64,000 nucleotides of DNA from JAHEFU01 sp041395205 (GTDB taxonomy: Bacteria > 4484-113 > JAFGCY01), in NCBI GenBank assembly GCA_041395205.1, contig JAWLAZ010000003.1:1-64000 (forward strand), in the 5' to 3' direction. The notes below the pieces were generated by a model that saw only the letters and a list, made by a program, of their open reading frames with translations, did not search any database and was not told the origin of the DNA. Position numbers and translations under genes: made by a program. Below, piece after piece: positions 39,206-47,556 of this stretch. Position 1 is the first letter of the stretch; each line of letters opens with the position of its first letter.

Positions 39206-40224
39206 CGCATGCCCCAGGTGCGCGGTGGATCCCCGCCGGCCAGCCAGGCATCCAGCTCATCACGGTAGGCCTTGACCTTGCGGAAGGACTCACGGGTCTG
39301 GTTGTCAAACTCGCGGGCCTGTTCACGGTCATAGCCGGCGTTGTCAATGAACACGATGCTGTCAAAGCCGTAGCTGACACCTTGGTACTCCGCCTGGTAG
39401 TATGCCCCGCTGCCGGCTTCGTTCGTGAAGCGCTGCGGGTCAGAGAGCACCTGGGCGCGGGTGTTGATCACCCAGTCCAGCCAGTCGCGCTCCAGTTCGA
39501 AGAAGCGCCGGTGGCTTTCGGCGGCAGGGACATAGGAGTTGGCGGAATAGTCGTAGCCGCGCACGCTGCGGTAGCTCAGACCACCAAGCGCGCCGTCGAG
39601 GTTGCGGTAGCAGAGCAGCTCATAGCTGCCATTGTCATCGAGGTCCGCCAGCTGGAACTCTCCCCACTGGGTATGCGCACCGCTGGTGTCGAGCGGCAGG
39701 GCCACGCCATCCGCTCCGACACTGAAGCCCAGCACGCTGGCATCCTCATAGCCGTCCGTGAAGCTCAGCAGCATGACGAGCCGCGCTTCAGAGCCGCGCT
39801 GTGTCGGCCAGGCGCTGAGCTTTGACAAAAAGCCCGGGATGCGTGAACCGGCGATGTTGATGACGTGCATCTCCCCGTCTGACAGGCCGATGCAGATCGA
39901 GGTTTCAAGCCGCTGTCCGCCACTGCCGAGCATGTCGCCATACTGGCCGGCCATCACGCGCAGGCTGCGCTCGGACTTGGGCCAGTGCAGCAGCACCCCG
40001 CTGAGGTTCTGCAGCTGCATCCCCAGTTCCTGGGCTGCGCTGAAACCGGCCTGGCTGTCAGCAGCGAGGGATTCCGCTTCGAGCCAGGGGTGGGCCTCAC
40101 AGTTGAAACCGGGACCGCTGACTGCGCGCAGCAGCTCAGCCGCCTGTGCTGGCTGAGTTGCGGGAAGCAGCAGGAGGGCTGCCAGCAGCAGCCGGATGAG
40201 CAGGGTTGACGGGATGTCTTGCAC
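39202..40224 (-). CDS. Exported protein of unknown function
   Basis: A 340-residue protein with a signal peptide (about 8-29, cleavage near QAAEL). The body contains a possible integrin/FG-GAP-like segment, 'QLADLDDNGSYELLCYRNLD' (about 192-211), where D-x-D-x-N-G could bind calcium, and otherwise no known domain. Two Cys (about 57 and 92) could form a disulfide. Initiation is at GTG, six nt after TACAAT (leaderless). First gene of a two-gene unit with the coiled-coil membrane protein. Confidence 0.6.
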   Translation of the reverse strand: MQDIPSTLLIRLLLAALLLLPATQPAQAAELLRAVSGPGFNCEAHPWLEAESLAADSQAGFSAAQELGMQLQNLSGVLLHWPKSERSLRVMAGQYGDMLGSGGQRLETSICIGLSDGEMHVINIAGSRIPGFLSKLSAWPTQRGSEARLVMLLSFTDGYEDASVLGFSVGADGVALPLDTSGAHTQWGEFQLADLDDNGSYELLCYRNLDGALGGLSYRSVRGYDYSANSYVPAAESHRRFFELERDWLDWVINTRAQVLSDPQRFTNEAGSGAYYQAEYQGVSYGFDSIVFIDNAGYDREQAREFDNQTRESFRKVKAYRDELDAWLAGGDPPRTWGMR

Positions 40225-40230
40225 TAGCAG

Positions 40231-40236
40231 ATTGTA
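40231..40236 (-). promoter_or_regulatory. -10 box abutting the exported-protein gene (leaderless)
   Basis: TACAAT, six nt (CTGCTA), then GTG. Confidence 0.55.
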
Positions 40237-40309
40237 CTACCGAGAATCCCGGGCGGCCCCGGCTGGACCATTGCTCTGGTGCTCCGGAGTGATGCAGCGT
40301 GGCGCTTGC

Positions 40310-40315
40310 TAGAAT
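40310..40315 (+). promoter_or_regulatory. -10 box of the four-TM protein gene
   Basis: TAGAAT, expected start near 40322. It lies inside the longer open frame and so excludes the start codons at 40299 and 40317. Confidence 0.45.
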
Positions 40316-40355
40316 TATGCTCTGGTTAAACAAGTTTCCGGAGTGGGTGGATTCC

Positions 40356-41423
40356 ATGCGTCGTGAAGTCTCCAGACGTGTAGTCAATGAAAGAGTGCTC
40401 GGTTCTGCCAATCCCATGGCCCGCTGGGGCCGGGACAGCAAGCAGTCCTGCTTCGGAGCCTTCTCGGGATTCTTCATCGGGATCCTGATCTTCTTCCTGA
40501 CCTTCATGCTGCCCTTCAGTGCGGCTCGCACCGAGAAGGACAGCAAGGACATCGGCAAGCTCGAGGTGATGACGGTCGATGATGCGGCGAACTTCAGCGG
40601 CAAGGCACTGCTGAGCGGTACCGCCGAGCCGGTGGAGCAGCTGCGTGTGCCACGCGGCACGGCATCCAACATCATCGCCTTCCGCTACACGGTGGAGAAG
40701 TATGAGACCCGCATCGAGGAACATGACGAGACCCACACCGAGGTCCGCAACGGCAAGGATGTAGAGGTCACGGAACGCGTGCAGGAGGAGGTCACGGAAT
40801 GGGTGACCGACAAGGACCGCTCGCGTGAGGAATGGAGTGACGTGCGCTTCGGGCACCTGCTGCTCGAGAGCGGCTCGGCCGGTCCGCGCTTCGACATTCC
40901 CTGGCAGGAGATCTACCGCGAGGGAGACGAGGGCACGAAACTGCGAGAGACGGTGGAGATCAAGCAGGGTGGCCAGCCCTGCCTGCTGGCGATCGAGATG
41001 CAGGATGGCAACGTGGTTGCCGAGCCGGACTTCTTTAGGCTGACTGACAAGACCAAGGACCAGCTCGTCAGCACGATGGACAGTGAGGAGGAAGGCGGAC
41101 GCTGGATGAAGATCGTCTTCAGCGTGATCCTCTGGACGATCGCCTTCAACCTGATGCTCGGCCCGGCGATGCTGATGTTCAACATCTTCCCGGTCAAGCA
41201 GGTCGGCGGCTGCGCCCGTGGGATCGTCGGTTTCCTGGCCTTCCTGGCGGCGATTGTCACCACCTGGATCACCTACGTGCTGACGAAGTTCTGGTGGGTG
41301 ATCGTGCTGCTGATCGTCGGACTCGCCGTGTTCATGATCGTGCGCGCCATGCAGCCCGGCAAGGCGGAACCGGACATGGATCTTGACGACGATCCCGAGC
41401 CGGGTGAGCCCGCCGCCGGCTGA
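40356..41423 (+). CDS. Membrane protein with TMEM43-like layout
   Basis: 355 residues. One N-terminal transmembrane helix (about 33-56, 'FSGFFIGILIFFLTFML'), a large soluble region (about 57-240) with 'IIAFRYTVEKYETRIEEHDE', many acidic residues and 'EWSDVRFGHLLLESG', then three C-terminal helices (about 250-275, 280-305, 308-328) and an acidic tail. One helix, a large external domain, then a helix cluster is the layout of TMEM43/LUMA-like proteins; I offer that only as a tentative match. ATG 40356 has GGAGTGGGTGG upstream and lies after a TAGAAT box. Function unknown. Confidence 0.55.
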   Translation: MRREVSRRVVNERVLGSANPMARWGRDSKQSCFGAFSGFFIGILIFFLTFMLPFSAARTEKDSKDIGKLEVMTVDDAANFSGKALLSGTAEPVEQLRVPRGTASNIIAFRYTVEKYETRIEEHDETHTEVRNGKDVEVTERVQEEVTEWVTDKDRSREEWSDVRFGHLLLESGSAGPRFDIPWQEIYREGDEGTKLRETVEIKQGGQPCLLAIEMQDGNVVAEPDFFRLTDKTKDQLVSTMDSEEEGGRWMKIVFSVILWTIAFNLMLGPAMLMFNIFPVKQVGGCARGIVGFLAFLAAIVTTWITYVLTKFWWVIVLLIVGLAVFMIVRAMQPGKAEPDMDLDDDPEPGEPAAG

Positions 41424-42164
41424 TCAGCCGAAGAGCTGCAGGTCGCTGATTTCCACGTGCTGGGCCCTCGTGTCCACCAGTGGAGTTTCGAGCAGGGCCA
41501 GGTCCAGGGTGTGGATCCGTTCCACGTCGTGCAATTCGTTGCCATTCGGGTCAAACACGTGGTTCAGCGCTCCGTCGAACAGCTCGACTCCGTTGTCAAT
41601 CGAGGAGATGCAGCAGCCGATCACGTAGATGTTGTTCTCGATGGCCCGCGCGCGCAGCAGGGCTGACCAGATGTGGTCGCGGCGGGCCGGCCAGAGCGCG
41701 GGGCAGATCAGCAGGCCGATTCCGTGGTGCAGGCGCAGCGCCCGGACCTGTTCCGGGAAGCGGATGTCGTTGCAGATCGCCATGCCCACGCGCAGTCCCG
41801 CGAGCTGGAAGCTGGCATAGCTGCTGCCTGATTGCCACATCATGTGCTCCTGGTTGGGCCGGAACAGATGCACCTTGTCATAGCGGGCCAGTTCAGCACC
41901 GGCCTGCATGATCAATTGGCGGTTGCTGCCGTCCTCACTGATGCTGCCGAAGCAGCAGCAGACCTGTGGGAAGCGGCTGCTGATCTGGGCCAGGCTGCTG
42001 CGCAGTTCCTCCACGGGATTGTCACCGCGATAGCCTGTCAGGAACAGTTCAGGGAACACCGCCATTTCGCAGTTGCGTTCCGCAGCGATACGGACCTGCT
42101 GGGCCGTCTGGCGGAGATTGTGGTCGGTCTGGCCCACGTGCCAGCTGGACATGTAGACTCGCAT
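41424..42164 (-). CDS. Carbon-nitrogen hydrolase (nitrilase superfamily)
   Basis: Predicted cytoplasmic amidase of 246 residues. The Glu-Lys-Cys triad is visible: Glu39 in FPELFLTGY, Lys97 in YDKVHLF and Cys131 in MAICNDIRFPE, with the later 'GCCISSIDNGVELFDGALN' strand of the fold. The length matches the Nit/omega-amidase branch. The Cys motif has Asn where Y/C is usual (ICNDIRFPE), a variant seen in some branches. The ATG lies six nt after TAGAAT (leaderless). Its stop codon abuts that of the convergent membrane protein gene. Substrate unknown. Confidence 0.83.
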   Translation of the reverse strand: MRVYMSSWHVGQTDHNLRQTAQQVRIAAERNCEMAVFPELFLTGYRGDNPVEELRSSLAQISSRFPQVCCCFGSISEDGSNRQLIMQAGAELARYDKVHLFRPNQEHMMWQSGSSYASFQLAGLRVGMAICNDIRFPEQVRALRLHHGIGLLICPALWPARRDHIWSALLRARAIENNIYVIGCCISSIDNGVELFDGALNHVFDPNGNELHDVERIHTLDLALLETPLVDTRAQHVEISDLQLFG

Positions 42165-42170
42165 GGGCTG

Positions 42171-42176
42171 ATTCTA
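42171..42176 (-). promoter_or_regulatory. -10 box abutting the nitrilase start (leaderless)
   Basis: TAGAAT, six nt (CAGCCC), then ATG. Confidence 0.6.
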
Positions 42177-42200
42177 GGGCCTGTGTCCGCTTGATGAGGC

Positions 42201-42206
42201 TATAAT
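42201..42206 (+). promoter_or_regulatory. -10 box of the VOC protein gene
   Basis: Perfect TATAAT; start expected near 42213, leaving a leader of about 18 nt that carries GGAGG. A conventional leadered gene. Confidence 0.6.
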
Positions 42207-42230
42207 CCGGATGATCAACGGAGGTGGGAT

Positions 42231-42638
42231 ATGTCGGACGCAAGCGTTCCACAGGGCTTCAATACGGTAACGCCCTATCTGATTCTTGATGGTGCCGCTG
42301 CGGAGATTGAGTTCCTGCAGAAGGTGTTTGATGCAGGCGTCAACGAACTGGTTGAAATGGGGGGAGGCAAGGTCAGGCACGCTGAACTGTACATCGGCAA
42401 CTCAATGGTGATGCTTGCCGATTCCCGGGAGGATCTCCCCGCCAGGCCCACGATGATGTATGTCTACGTCGCGGATGTTGACGAAACCTACGCCAGGGCC
42501 ATCGCCTGCGGTGCACATTCCGAGAAGGAACCCTCCGACGAATTCTACGGAGACCGGACTGCCGGACTGCGAACGGATCGTGGCATGCAGTGGTTCATTG
42601 CCACGCATACCGGCCGGACCTGGGATCCGGAATACTGA
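42231..42638 (+). CDS. VOC-family (glyoxalase/PhnB-like) protein
   Basis: A 135-residue protein with two beta-alpha-beta-beta-beta modules of the vicinal oxygen chelate fold. 'VTPYLILDGAAAEIEFLQKV' is the PhnB/YcdF-type N-terminus; 'VRHAELYIGNSMVMLADSRE' and the C-terminal 'YGDRTAGLRTDRGMQWFIAT' complete the pattern. His44 (of RHAEL) and the Asp/Glu of the last strand could bind a metal, but the set is not the classical glyoxalase one. Substrate unknown. GGAGGTGGG lies before the ATG. Confidence 0.78.
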   Translation: MSDASVPQGFNTVTPYLILDGAAAEIEFLQKVFDAGVNELVEMGGGKVRHAELYIGNSMVMLADSREDLPARPTMMYVYVADVDETYARAIACGAHSEKEPSDEFYGDRTAGLRTDRGMQWFIATHTGRTWDPEY

Positions 42639-42641
42639 ACC

Positions 42642-42647
42642 TATAAT
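42642..42647 (+). promoter_or_regulatory. -10 box of the PLDc_N-like membrane gene
   Basis: TATAAT; start near 42654, leader about 46 nt with GGGAG. Confidence 0.5.
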
Positions 42648-42699
42648 CTAGGCTCCACCGGTCCGTGAACCTGCGGGCCCTACAGGGAGTCAAGCGAGC

Positions 42700-43590
42700 G
42701 TGCTAGCAACGATCATTGCGGGAAGGGGTTTCGGGGCCTGGCTGGACCGGTACCAGGGCTTTCTGGATCCTGAGAACCCGTTCATCAGCTGGCTGGTCAT
42801 CTTCGACCTCGCAATCCTGCTCACGCACCTGTTCATGGTCTTCTGGGTATACCGCGATGCCTCCTGGCGCTACAACCGCGGCGCTCCCTGGGCCCTGTTC
42901 AGCTTCATCTTTCCCCTGGGTGGCTGGCTGTTCTACCTGCTATACCGCATCTCGCCGCTGACGCAGTTTGACCGCGCCGAGCAGGAGCTCTTCGATGACG
43001 ATGAGCATGAATGGACGGACTACGACGAATACAAGGCCAACCGCAGCGGCAGCCTGTTCCAGGAACTGTACGAAGCCAGCATGGAAGGCAGCGGCTACAC
43101 CGCCGAGCAGCGCCAGAGCCGGCGCCGGGAGCTGCGGCGCCAGCTGACACCGGAAGAGAAAGTGGCACGGCGCGAGGAACGCCTGAAGGAAAAACAGCTG
43201 CGCCAGGAAAAACTGGAGCAGCTGCGCACGAAGAAGAAGGAAGACCGCCGGCAGGCGAAGCAGGATGCCCGGGAACGCAGCAAAATGACCGGCAGGCATG
43301 GTTTCAGCTTCCGCATGAGTGACCGCAGGCAGCGCCGCATCAAGCAGCAGCTGCAGATGCTGGAATCGCTGAAGGCCCTGCCCCGTGAAGATCAGATCAT
43401 CGAGGAAATGATCTTCGAGATGGACTATGTCGGTGCGCAGCAGGCAGCCCAGGATGCGCTGGAGATCGCCCGGGAAATGAATGACGCCCAGGGCATCATT
43501 ACCTACGAGAAGTACCTCGAGCGCGTGAACCGCCTGATCGACGAGGAACTGGCCGAGGAACGGGAGATCGATTCCCACGATCAGCACTGA
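42700..43590 (+). CDS. Membrane protein with PLDc_N-like N-terminus and coiled coil
   Basis: 296 residues, GTG start. Two transmembrane helices (about 28-50, 'SWLVIFDLAILLTHLFMVFW', and 60-84, 'APWALFSFIFPLGGWLFYLL') resemble the short PLDc_N segment. Then comes a highly charged helical region rich in Arg, Lys, Glu and Gln (about 125-215) that should form a coiled coil or bind nucleic acid, and a C-terminal helical domain. No catalytic motif. GGGAG is about 12 nt from the GTG, so the exact start is not certain. Role unknown; it precedes mazG by 20 nt. Confidence 0.6.
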   Translation: MLATIIAGRGFGAWLDRYQGFLDPENPFISWLVIFDLAILLTHLFMVFWVYRDASWRYNRGAPWALFSFIFPLGGWLFYLLYRISPLTQFDRAEQELFDDDEHEWTDYDEYKANRSGSLFQELYEASMEGSGYTAEQRQSRRRELRRQLTPEEKVARREERLKEKQLRQEKLEQLRTKKKEDRRQAKQDARERSKMTGRHGFSFRMSDRRQRRIKQQLQMLESLKALPREDQIIEEMIFEMDYVGAQQAAQDALEIAREMNDAQGIITYEKYLERVNRLIDEELAEEREIDSHDQH

Positions 43591-43598
43591 GCCGGTGC

Positions 43599-43604
43599 TA
43601 GGAT
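43599..43604 (+). promoter_or_regulatory. Extended -10 box abutting the mazG start (leaderless)
   Basis: TGC-TAGGAT, six nt (TTGCGC), then ATG at 43611. Confidence 0.55.
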
Positions 43605-43610
43605 TTGCGC

Positions 43611-44276
43611 ATGCTAGATGAGAAGGTAGTGGAGCGCTGGCGCAATGCCGTCAGCGGCCGAGAAGCCCAGCTTGAGCGGACCAGGGAGTGGTATGGCCGG
43701 CTGTTCTCGCTGATGGCGGATCTGCGCAGCCCCGGGGGCTGCCCCTGGGATGTGGAGCAGAGCCTGGCCAGTCTGCGCCAGTACATCCGCGAGGAAGCGG
43801 ATGAGGTCTGCCAGGCGATTGACGACATTCTTGAGTACGAGAATGGCCTGCGCCAGGCGCATGGCATGGACAGTGACAATCCCCAGCCGCCGGATGGCGA
43901 GGAGAAGGCCCGCACGCAGAAGAAGGGGCTGAGCATTGCCCATCATCCGCACCGTGCAGACTTCCGCGCGGAGGCATCAGCTTCCGGGGCTCCCCTGCCC
44001 GCTGAGATCAGTCCGGCTGATGCCGCGAAACTCGATGAACTGTATGCGGAGCTGAGTGAGGAAATCGGTGATCTGGCGCTGCAGAGTGCCTTCCTCGCGG
44101 ACATCCTGCATGGGATGGGACGCGGCGGTCTGGATCAGAGCCTGGAGCTGATCGTCACGAAGCTCGTGCGCCGTCATCCGCATGTCTACGGCGACAGGGA
44201 GGTGCAGGACAGTGCGGAAGTACTGGCCAACTGGCAGCAGATCAAGGCCGAGGAGAAAAAGCGGATTGAACCCTAA
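43611..44276 (+). CDS. mazG: MazG-type nucleotide pyrophosphohydrolase with insertion
   Basis: Hydrolyses NTPs to NMP and pyrophosphate (house-cleaning). 221 residues. The family's conserved parts are present: 'SPGGCPWDVEQSLASLRQYI' with the EExxE metal site (Glu61, Glu62, Glu65), 'EEIGDLALQSAFLADI' (Glu150/151, Asp154) and 'KLVRRHPHVYG' (184-194). Between the first and second metal-site helices is an insertion of about 65 residues (75-140, Pro/Gly/His-rich) not usual in MazG. It is a single-domain type, unlike the tandem E. coli protein. ATG 43611 follows a TAGGAT box by six nt. Confidence 0.85.
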   Translation: MLDEKVVERWRNAVSGREAQLERTREWYGRLFSLMADLRSPGGCPWDVEQSLASLRQYIREEADEVCQAIDDILEYENGLRQAHGMDSDNPQPPDGEEKARTQKKGLSIAHHPHRADFRAEASASGAPLPAEISPADAAKLDELYAELSEEIGDLALQSAFLADILHGMGRGGLDQSLELIVTKLVRRHPHVYGDREVQDSAEVLANWQQIKAEEKKRIEP

Positions 44277-44298
44277 ATCCCCTGGCAACGTCCACGGG

Positions 44299-44304
44299 TA
44301 TAAT
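44299..44304 (+). promoter_or_regulatory. -10 box of the subtilase gene
   Basis: TATAAT, 30 nt before the ATG at 44335; it sits inside the frame's upstream extension and supports the later start. Confidence 0.55.
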
Positions 44305-44334
44305 CATCTGACCGTCCAGGACAGAACTAAACTC

Positions 44335-46041
44335 ATGAATAGATACATCTCCACGACACTTGTAGTGATGCTGGCTGGCCTGTTCGCCTTCAGCGGCGGC
44401 AAGCAGCAGGCCAGTGCCCAGTCACCCTCGCGCAGTGCAGCCGTGCTGCCCGCCATGAGCGAGATCCACGACAGGCAGATCCTCGTGGAACTGTCGCCGG
44501 CGCGTGATGTGAAATCCGCCTCGGCGGTGCTCGGCAGCAAGGGTGTGAGCATGGTCGACGCCCTGCCCCTGAGCTACACGGAATACCTGATCGTGCGGGT
44601 GCCTGACGGTGCCGATTACGAGAGCAAGTTCCGCAGCCTTGAGTCGGACCCGACCTTTGCGAGTGTCACCCCGAACGTGCTGCGGCATGTGAGTGAGTTC
44701 GTGCCCAATGACCCGCTGTACCTCGGGACGGCCAGTGACACCACAACGGCACTGGCGAGTGGCAGCGGTTCCCCCGCGCTCTCCAACCAGTGGGGACTGC
44801 TGGCCAGCGGTGCGCATGAGGCCTGGGACGTGACGACGGGCAAGAACAGCATCGTGGTGGCCGTGCTGGACACGGGTGCCAAGCTGGATCACGAGGACCT
44901 GAAGAACCGGCTCTGGAACAATCCCGGAGAGGCCACGGACGGCAGTGACACGGATGGCAACGGTTTCGTTGACGACGTGCACGGCTATGACTTCCAGGGC
45001 TACAGCCTGCCGGTCGGCGGCGGGGCGGGCTCCGGCGGCGATGGCGATCCAACCGACGATGAGGCCTTCAGCTCAGACAGCGTGTTTGATTCACACGGAA
45101 CGAGCACGGCCAGCATCGTGGCTGCCCAGTCCAACAACGGGACGGGCATGGCCGGCGTGGCGGGTGGCAGCAGTGCCTCCGACGGCGTGCGGCTGATGAT
45201 CTGCCGGGTCGGCACCGCCAGCACGATCAGCCTGGCAGCCGAGATCGGAGCGATCGACTATGCGATCAACAACGGTGCGCATGTGATCACGATGAGCTTC
45301 GGCGGTGAGTCCGGCGGTGATTCCGAGGAGAATGCGATCAACCGCGCCTGGAATGCCGGCGTCTATGTCTGCGCCGCTTCCGGCAACTACCCCGCCGGTG
45401 CCGCCAATGTGGTGGACTGGCCGGCTGCCTTTGACAACTGCGTGGCGGTCGGTGCCACGACGATCTTCAACCCGGACAGTGTCAATGTCGGTCCGAGTGC
45501 CACGGTTGTCAACGAGTTCCGCCCGAGCTACAGCAAGACCGGCCCTGAGGTGGAGGTCTGCGCTCCCGGCACGCGCATCATCAGTGCCAACTGGGGTGGC
45601 GCAAATTCCGCGGTGAACGGTTACAACAGCACCTTCCAGCATCAGTTCACGGGAACATCCGCCGCGACTCCCGTGGTGGCCGGGCTGGCTGCGCTGATCT
45701 ACAGCGTGCTGCCCGATCCCGAGGCGGCCAATGCCAACCAGACCGTGCGCGACCGGATCAATTCCACCGCCCTGGACCTCGGTCCGGCCGGACGAGATGA
45801 GGAGTACGGCTTCGGCCGGATCCGGATGGGTGAGGCACTGGCGGCCTTCGCGACCGGCAAGCCCGGTGATGCCAACGGTGATGGCTTCGTGGATGAGGAT
45901 GACCTGGCGCTGATCATTGCCAATTACGGCAAGCGCTCATCAGATGCCGGCTTCACCGTGATCATGGACCTGAATGGCGACGGTGTGATCGACGAGCTGG
46001 ACGTGCTGGAAATCGGCAAGCACTTCGAGCCGAAGCCCTAG
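44335..46041 (+). CDS. Subtilisin-like serine protease with dockerin-like C-terminus
   Basis: An exported S8 peptidase of 568 residues. A signal peptide (about 1-29, ending ASAQS) is followed by an inhibitor-I9-like propeptide (about 38-125), then the catalytic domain with Asp179 (VAVLDTGAKLDHED), His254 (DSHGTSTAS) and Ser442 (GTSAATPVVAG). The last 60 residues carry two EF-hand-like calcium loops, DANGDGFVDEDDL and DLNGDGVIDELDV, as in type I dockerins. These could dock the enzyme to a cohesin-like partner such as the lipoprotein at 47557-49932, or serve only as a stabilising calcium site. Fifty-one upstream in-frame codons precede the promoter and are not used. Confidence 0.88.
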   Translation: MNRYISTTLVVMLAGLFAFSGGKQQASAQSPSRSAAVLPAMSEIHDRQILVELSPARDVKSASAVLGSKGVSMVDALPLSYTEYLIVRVPDGADYESKFRSLESDPTFASVTPNVLRHVSEFVPNDPLYLGTASDTTTALASGSGSPALSNQWGLLASGAHEAWDVTTGKNSIVVAVLDTGAKLDHEDLKNRLWNNPGEATDGSDTDGNGFVDDVHGYDFQGYSLPVGGGAGSGGDGDPTDDEAFSSDSVFDSHGTSTASIVAAQSNNGTGMAGVAGGSSASDGVRLMICRVGTASTISLAAEIGAIDYAINNGAHVITMSFGGESGGDSEENAINRAWNAGVYVCAASGNYPAGAANVVDWPAAFDNCVAVGATTIFNPDSVNVGPSATVVNEFRPSYSKTGPEVEVCAPGTRIISANWGGANSAVNGYNSTFQHQFTGTSAATPVVAGLAALIYSVLPDPEAANANQTVRDRINSTALDLGPAGRDEEYGFGRIRMGEALAAFATGKPGDANGDGFVDEDDLALIIANYGKRSSDAGFTVIMDLNGDGVIDELDVLEIGKHFEPKP

Positions 46042-46120
46042 CCTGGCAGGCTCATCCCGGTAATTGGCAAGATAAGGCTGGCAAGCGCCAGGCCTGTGCT
46101 TACCTGCCCGCCTCTTATGA

Positions 46121-46408
46121 TCAGCGTGCGGCTGTTTTCGGGTGGCTGCGTACGAAGTCCGCGGCCTTGTCCACCGCCTTGCGTACCGCCTCGTGCATGT
46201 CTTCCTGCTCATCCGCACTCAGGTAGAAGGACGCATCAATCGCGAAGCGCACATAGCGGCTGGGCAGCTGGTTGAGGGCCAGACAGGCGATGTCCTCAAG
46301 GGCTCCGGGCTGCTGGAACTCCGGCTCGGCGGCATAGTTCGTGCAGATATGCTGGAACACGAGGGACTCGTAGTAGTTCTTGACTGAATCGAAATTGACG
46401 TACTGCAT
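46121..46408 (-). CDS. ComFB-family protein
   Basis: A 95-residue protein of the late-competence ComFB family: 'LEDIACLALNQLPSRYVRF' is the family hallmark, after an N-terminal helix ('YYESLVFQHICTNY'). ComFB proteins occur with competence or flagellar genes and some bind cyclic di-nucleotides; no catalytic role is known. GGGAGA five nt before ATG 46408 sets the start, although the frame is open 19 codons more. It follows the FliT-like and FliS genes on the same strand. Confidence 0.75.
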   Translation of the reverse strand: MQYVNFDSVKNYYESLVFQHICTNYAAEPEFQQPGALEDIACLALNQLPSRYVRFAIDASFYLSADEQEDMHEAVRKAVDKAADFVRSHPKTAAR

Positions 46409-46491
46409 GCTTTCTCCCGCCTGGCGGAACTGGTTGTGTATGCGAGATGATAACTGCAGGGCCACTGCCCTGCGATCCGCTTAAGGCCGAT

Positions 46492-46869
46492 TTAGCCGCT
46501 GATGTCGCGGCTGGCGCTGCCGATCCCGCGCTGGCGGCCCGTGCCGGCGGCATAGCCGCGCAGGGCACGGCCCGCTTCACTGCTCTTGCGGATCTGATTG
46601 CGCATCAGCATCAACCGGTTGGAAACCAGTTGCTCGAGGCGATGCTCCTCAGTGAGGATGTCGGCGAGCCGGCCAGCCAGTTCCTCCCGGCAGTCAGCGG
46701 CGACACGCAGCGGGTCAATCCCTGCCAGACGGCTGCGCTTTTCGTCAGTGATCTGCTCCAGATCATCGAGGGAATCATCCAGGATCACGGCGCGGACGCG
46801 CTGCTGCAATTCGTGGACTTCCTGAAGCTGTTGTTCGAGCCAGACTCGGCTGTGGTCATTGTGTGGCAT
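46492..46869 (-). CDS. FliT/FlgN-like helical protein
   Basis: 125 residues, almost entirely helical ('WLEQQLQEVHELQQRVRAVI', 'ELAGRLADILTEEHRLEQLV'), with a Gly/Arg/Ser-rich C-terminus. Size, composition and position directly after fliS suggest a flagellar export chaperone of the FliT/FlgN type, but sequence alone does not prove it. AGGAGG seven nt before the ATG. The gap to FliS is 49 nt. Confidence 0.5.
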   Translation of the reverse strand: MPHNDHSRVWLEQQLQEVHELQQRVRAVILDDSLDDLEQITDEKRSRLAGIDPLRVAADCREELAGRLADILTEEHRLEQLVSNRLMLMRNQIRKSSEAGRALRGYAAGTGRQRGIGSASRDISG

Positions 46870-46918
46870 GCTGCATCCTCCTGTATTGCAGGGAGCAGCG
46901 ATAGCCTCAGCCGTTTAC

Positions 46919-47410
46919 TCAGCCCTGCAGGTTCAGCCGGCCACCGAGCGGCGTGGCGGGCTGCAGTTCCGCGGCTTGCTCCCCAGTGAATGTATCGGCA
47001 AGGGGAAGCTCAGCTGCAGTGGCAGGTTGGGCACTGAGCGGCCGGGCCAGGCCGAAGGATTCGCACCAGGTGCCGTGCAGGGGCACGAGCATGCTCAGTA
47101 CTTCGTCAAGAGGCGCGGCGGCCTTCTGCATGTCGGCATCCTTGAGCCTGCTGAGCATGAAGTCGTAGCATTGCTCGAGACCCTGCGCGATCTGCCCACC
47201 TTTCTCAAAGTCCAGGGTGGCCATCAGTTCGGCGATGATCGCATAACAGCGCAGGATGGCGTGATGGGCGGGTTCAACCTCAGCAGCGGCGACGTGGCGC
47301 TGGGCCATGCGGCAGAAGCGGATCGCCCCGGCGTACAGCATTTCCACCAGCTTGACGGGATCCGCCTGGTTGACAGCACTGTTCGTATAGGGATTGGCCG
47401 GGCTGCTCAT
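46919..47410 (-). CDS. fliS: Flagellar export chaperone FliS
   Basis: Binds flagellin C-termini and prevents early polymerisation. 163 residues: the FliS helical bundle 'NPYTNSAVNQADPVKLVEML', 'YAGAIRFCRMA', 'AHHAILRCYAIIAELMATLD' (about 5-115), followed by an unrelated Pro/Ala/Gly-rich tail of about 45 residues. The start ATG follows TATACT by nine nt, so the leader is at most two or three nt. No flagellin or fliD is in the window. The frame is open 26 codons upstream across the promoter. Confidence 0.82.
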   Translation of the reverse strand: MSSPANPYTNSAVNQADPVKLVEMLYAGAIRFCRMAQRHVAAAEVEPAHHAILRCYAIIAELMATLDFEKGGQIAQGLEQCYDFMLSRLKDADMQKAAAPLDEVLSMLVPLHGTWCESFGLARPLSAQPATAAELPLADTFTGEQAAELQPATPLGGRLNLQG

Positions 47411-47503
47411 TGTGCAGGGAGTATATCGGCGCTGACCGGGCGGTGCCGCACTTGGATTCAAATCTAACCGGGATTCAGGTTGGATCACACTGGACAGGAA
47501 AGC

Positions 47504-47532
47504 AAAAAAAATCCCCCCGCCGGAGCGGGGGG
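47504..47532 (-). terminator. Rho-independent terminator of the cohesin/thioredoxin lipoprotein gene
   Basis: CCCCCCGC/GCGGGGGG stem, TCCG (UNCG-type) loop, then ATTTTTTTT on the minus strand; 24 nt after the stop. Same loop as the rpsD terminator. Confidence 0.88.
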
Positions 47533-47556
47533 AGGAAACTCAGCTTGAACCGGAGA

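Noticed and set aside
40299..40355. Earlier start codons (GTG 40299, ATG 40317) for the four-TM protein
   Set aside because: A TAGAAT box lies among them and neither has a ribosome-binding site; ATG 40356 has GGAG-type sequence upstream.
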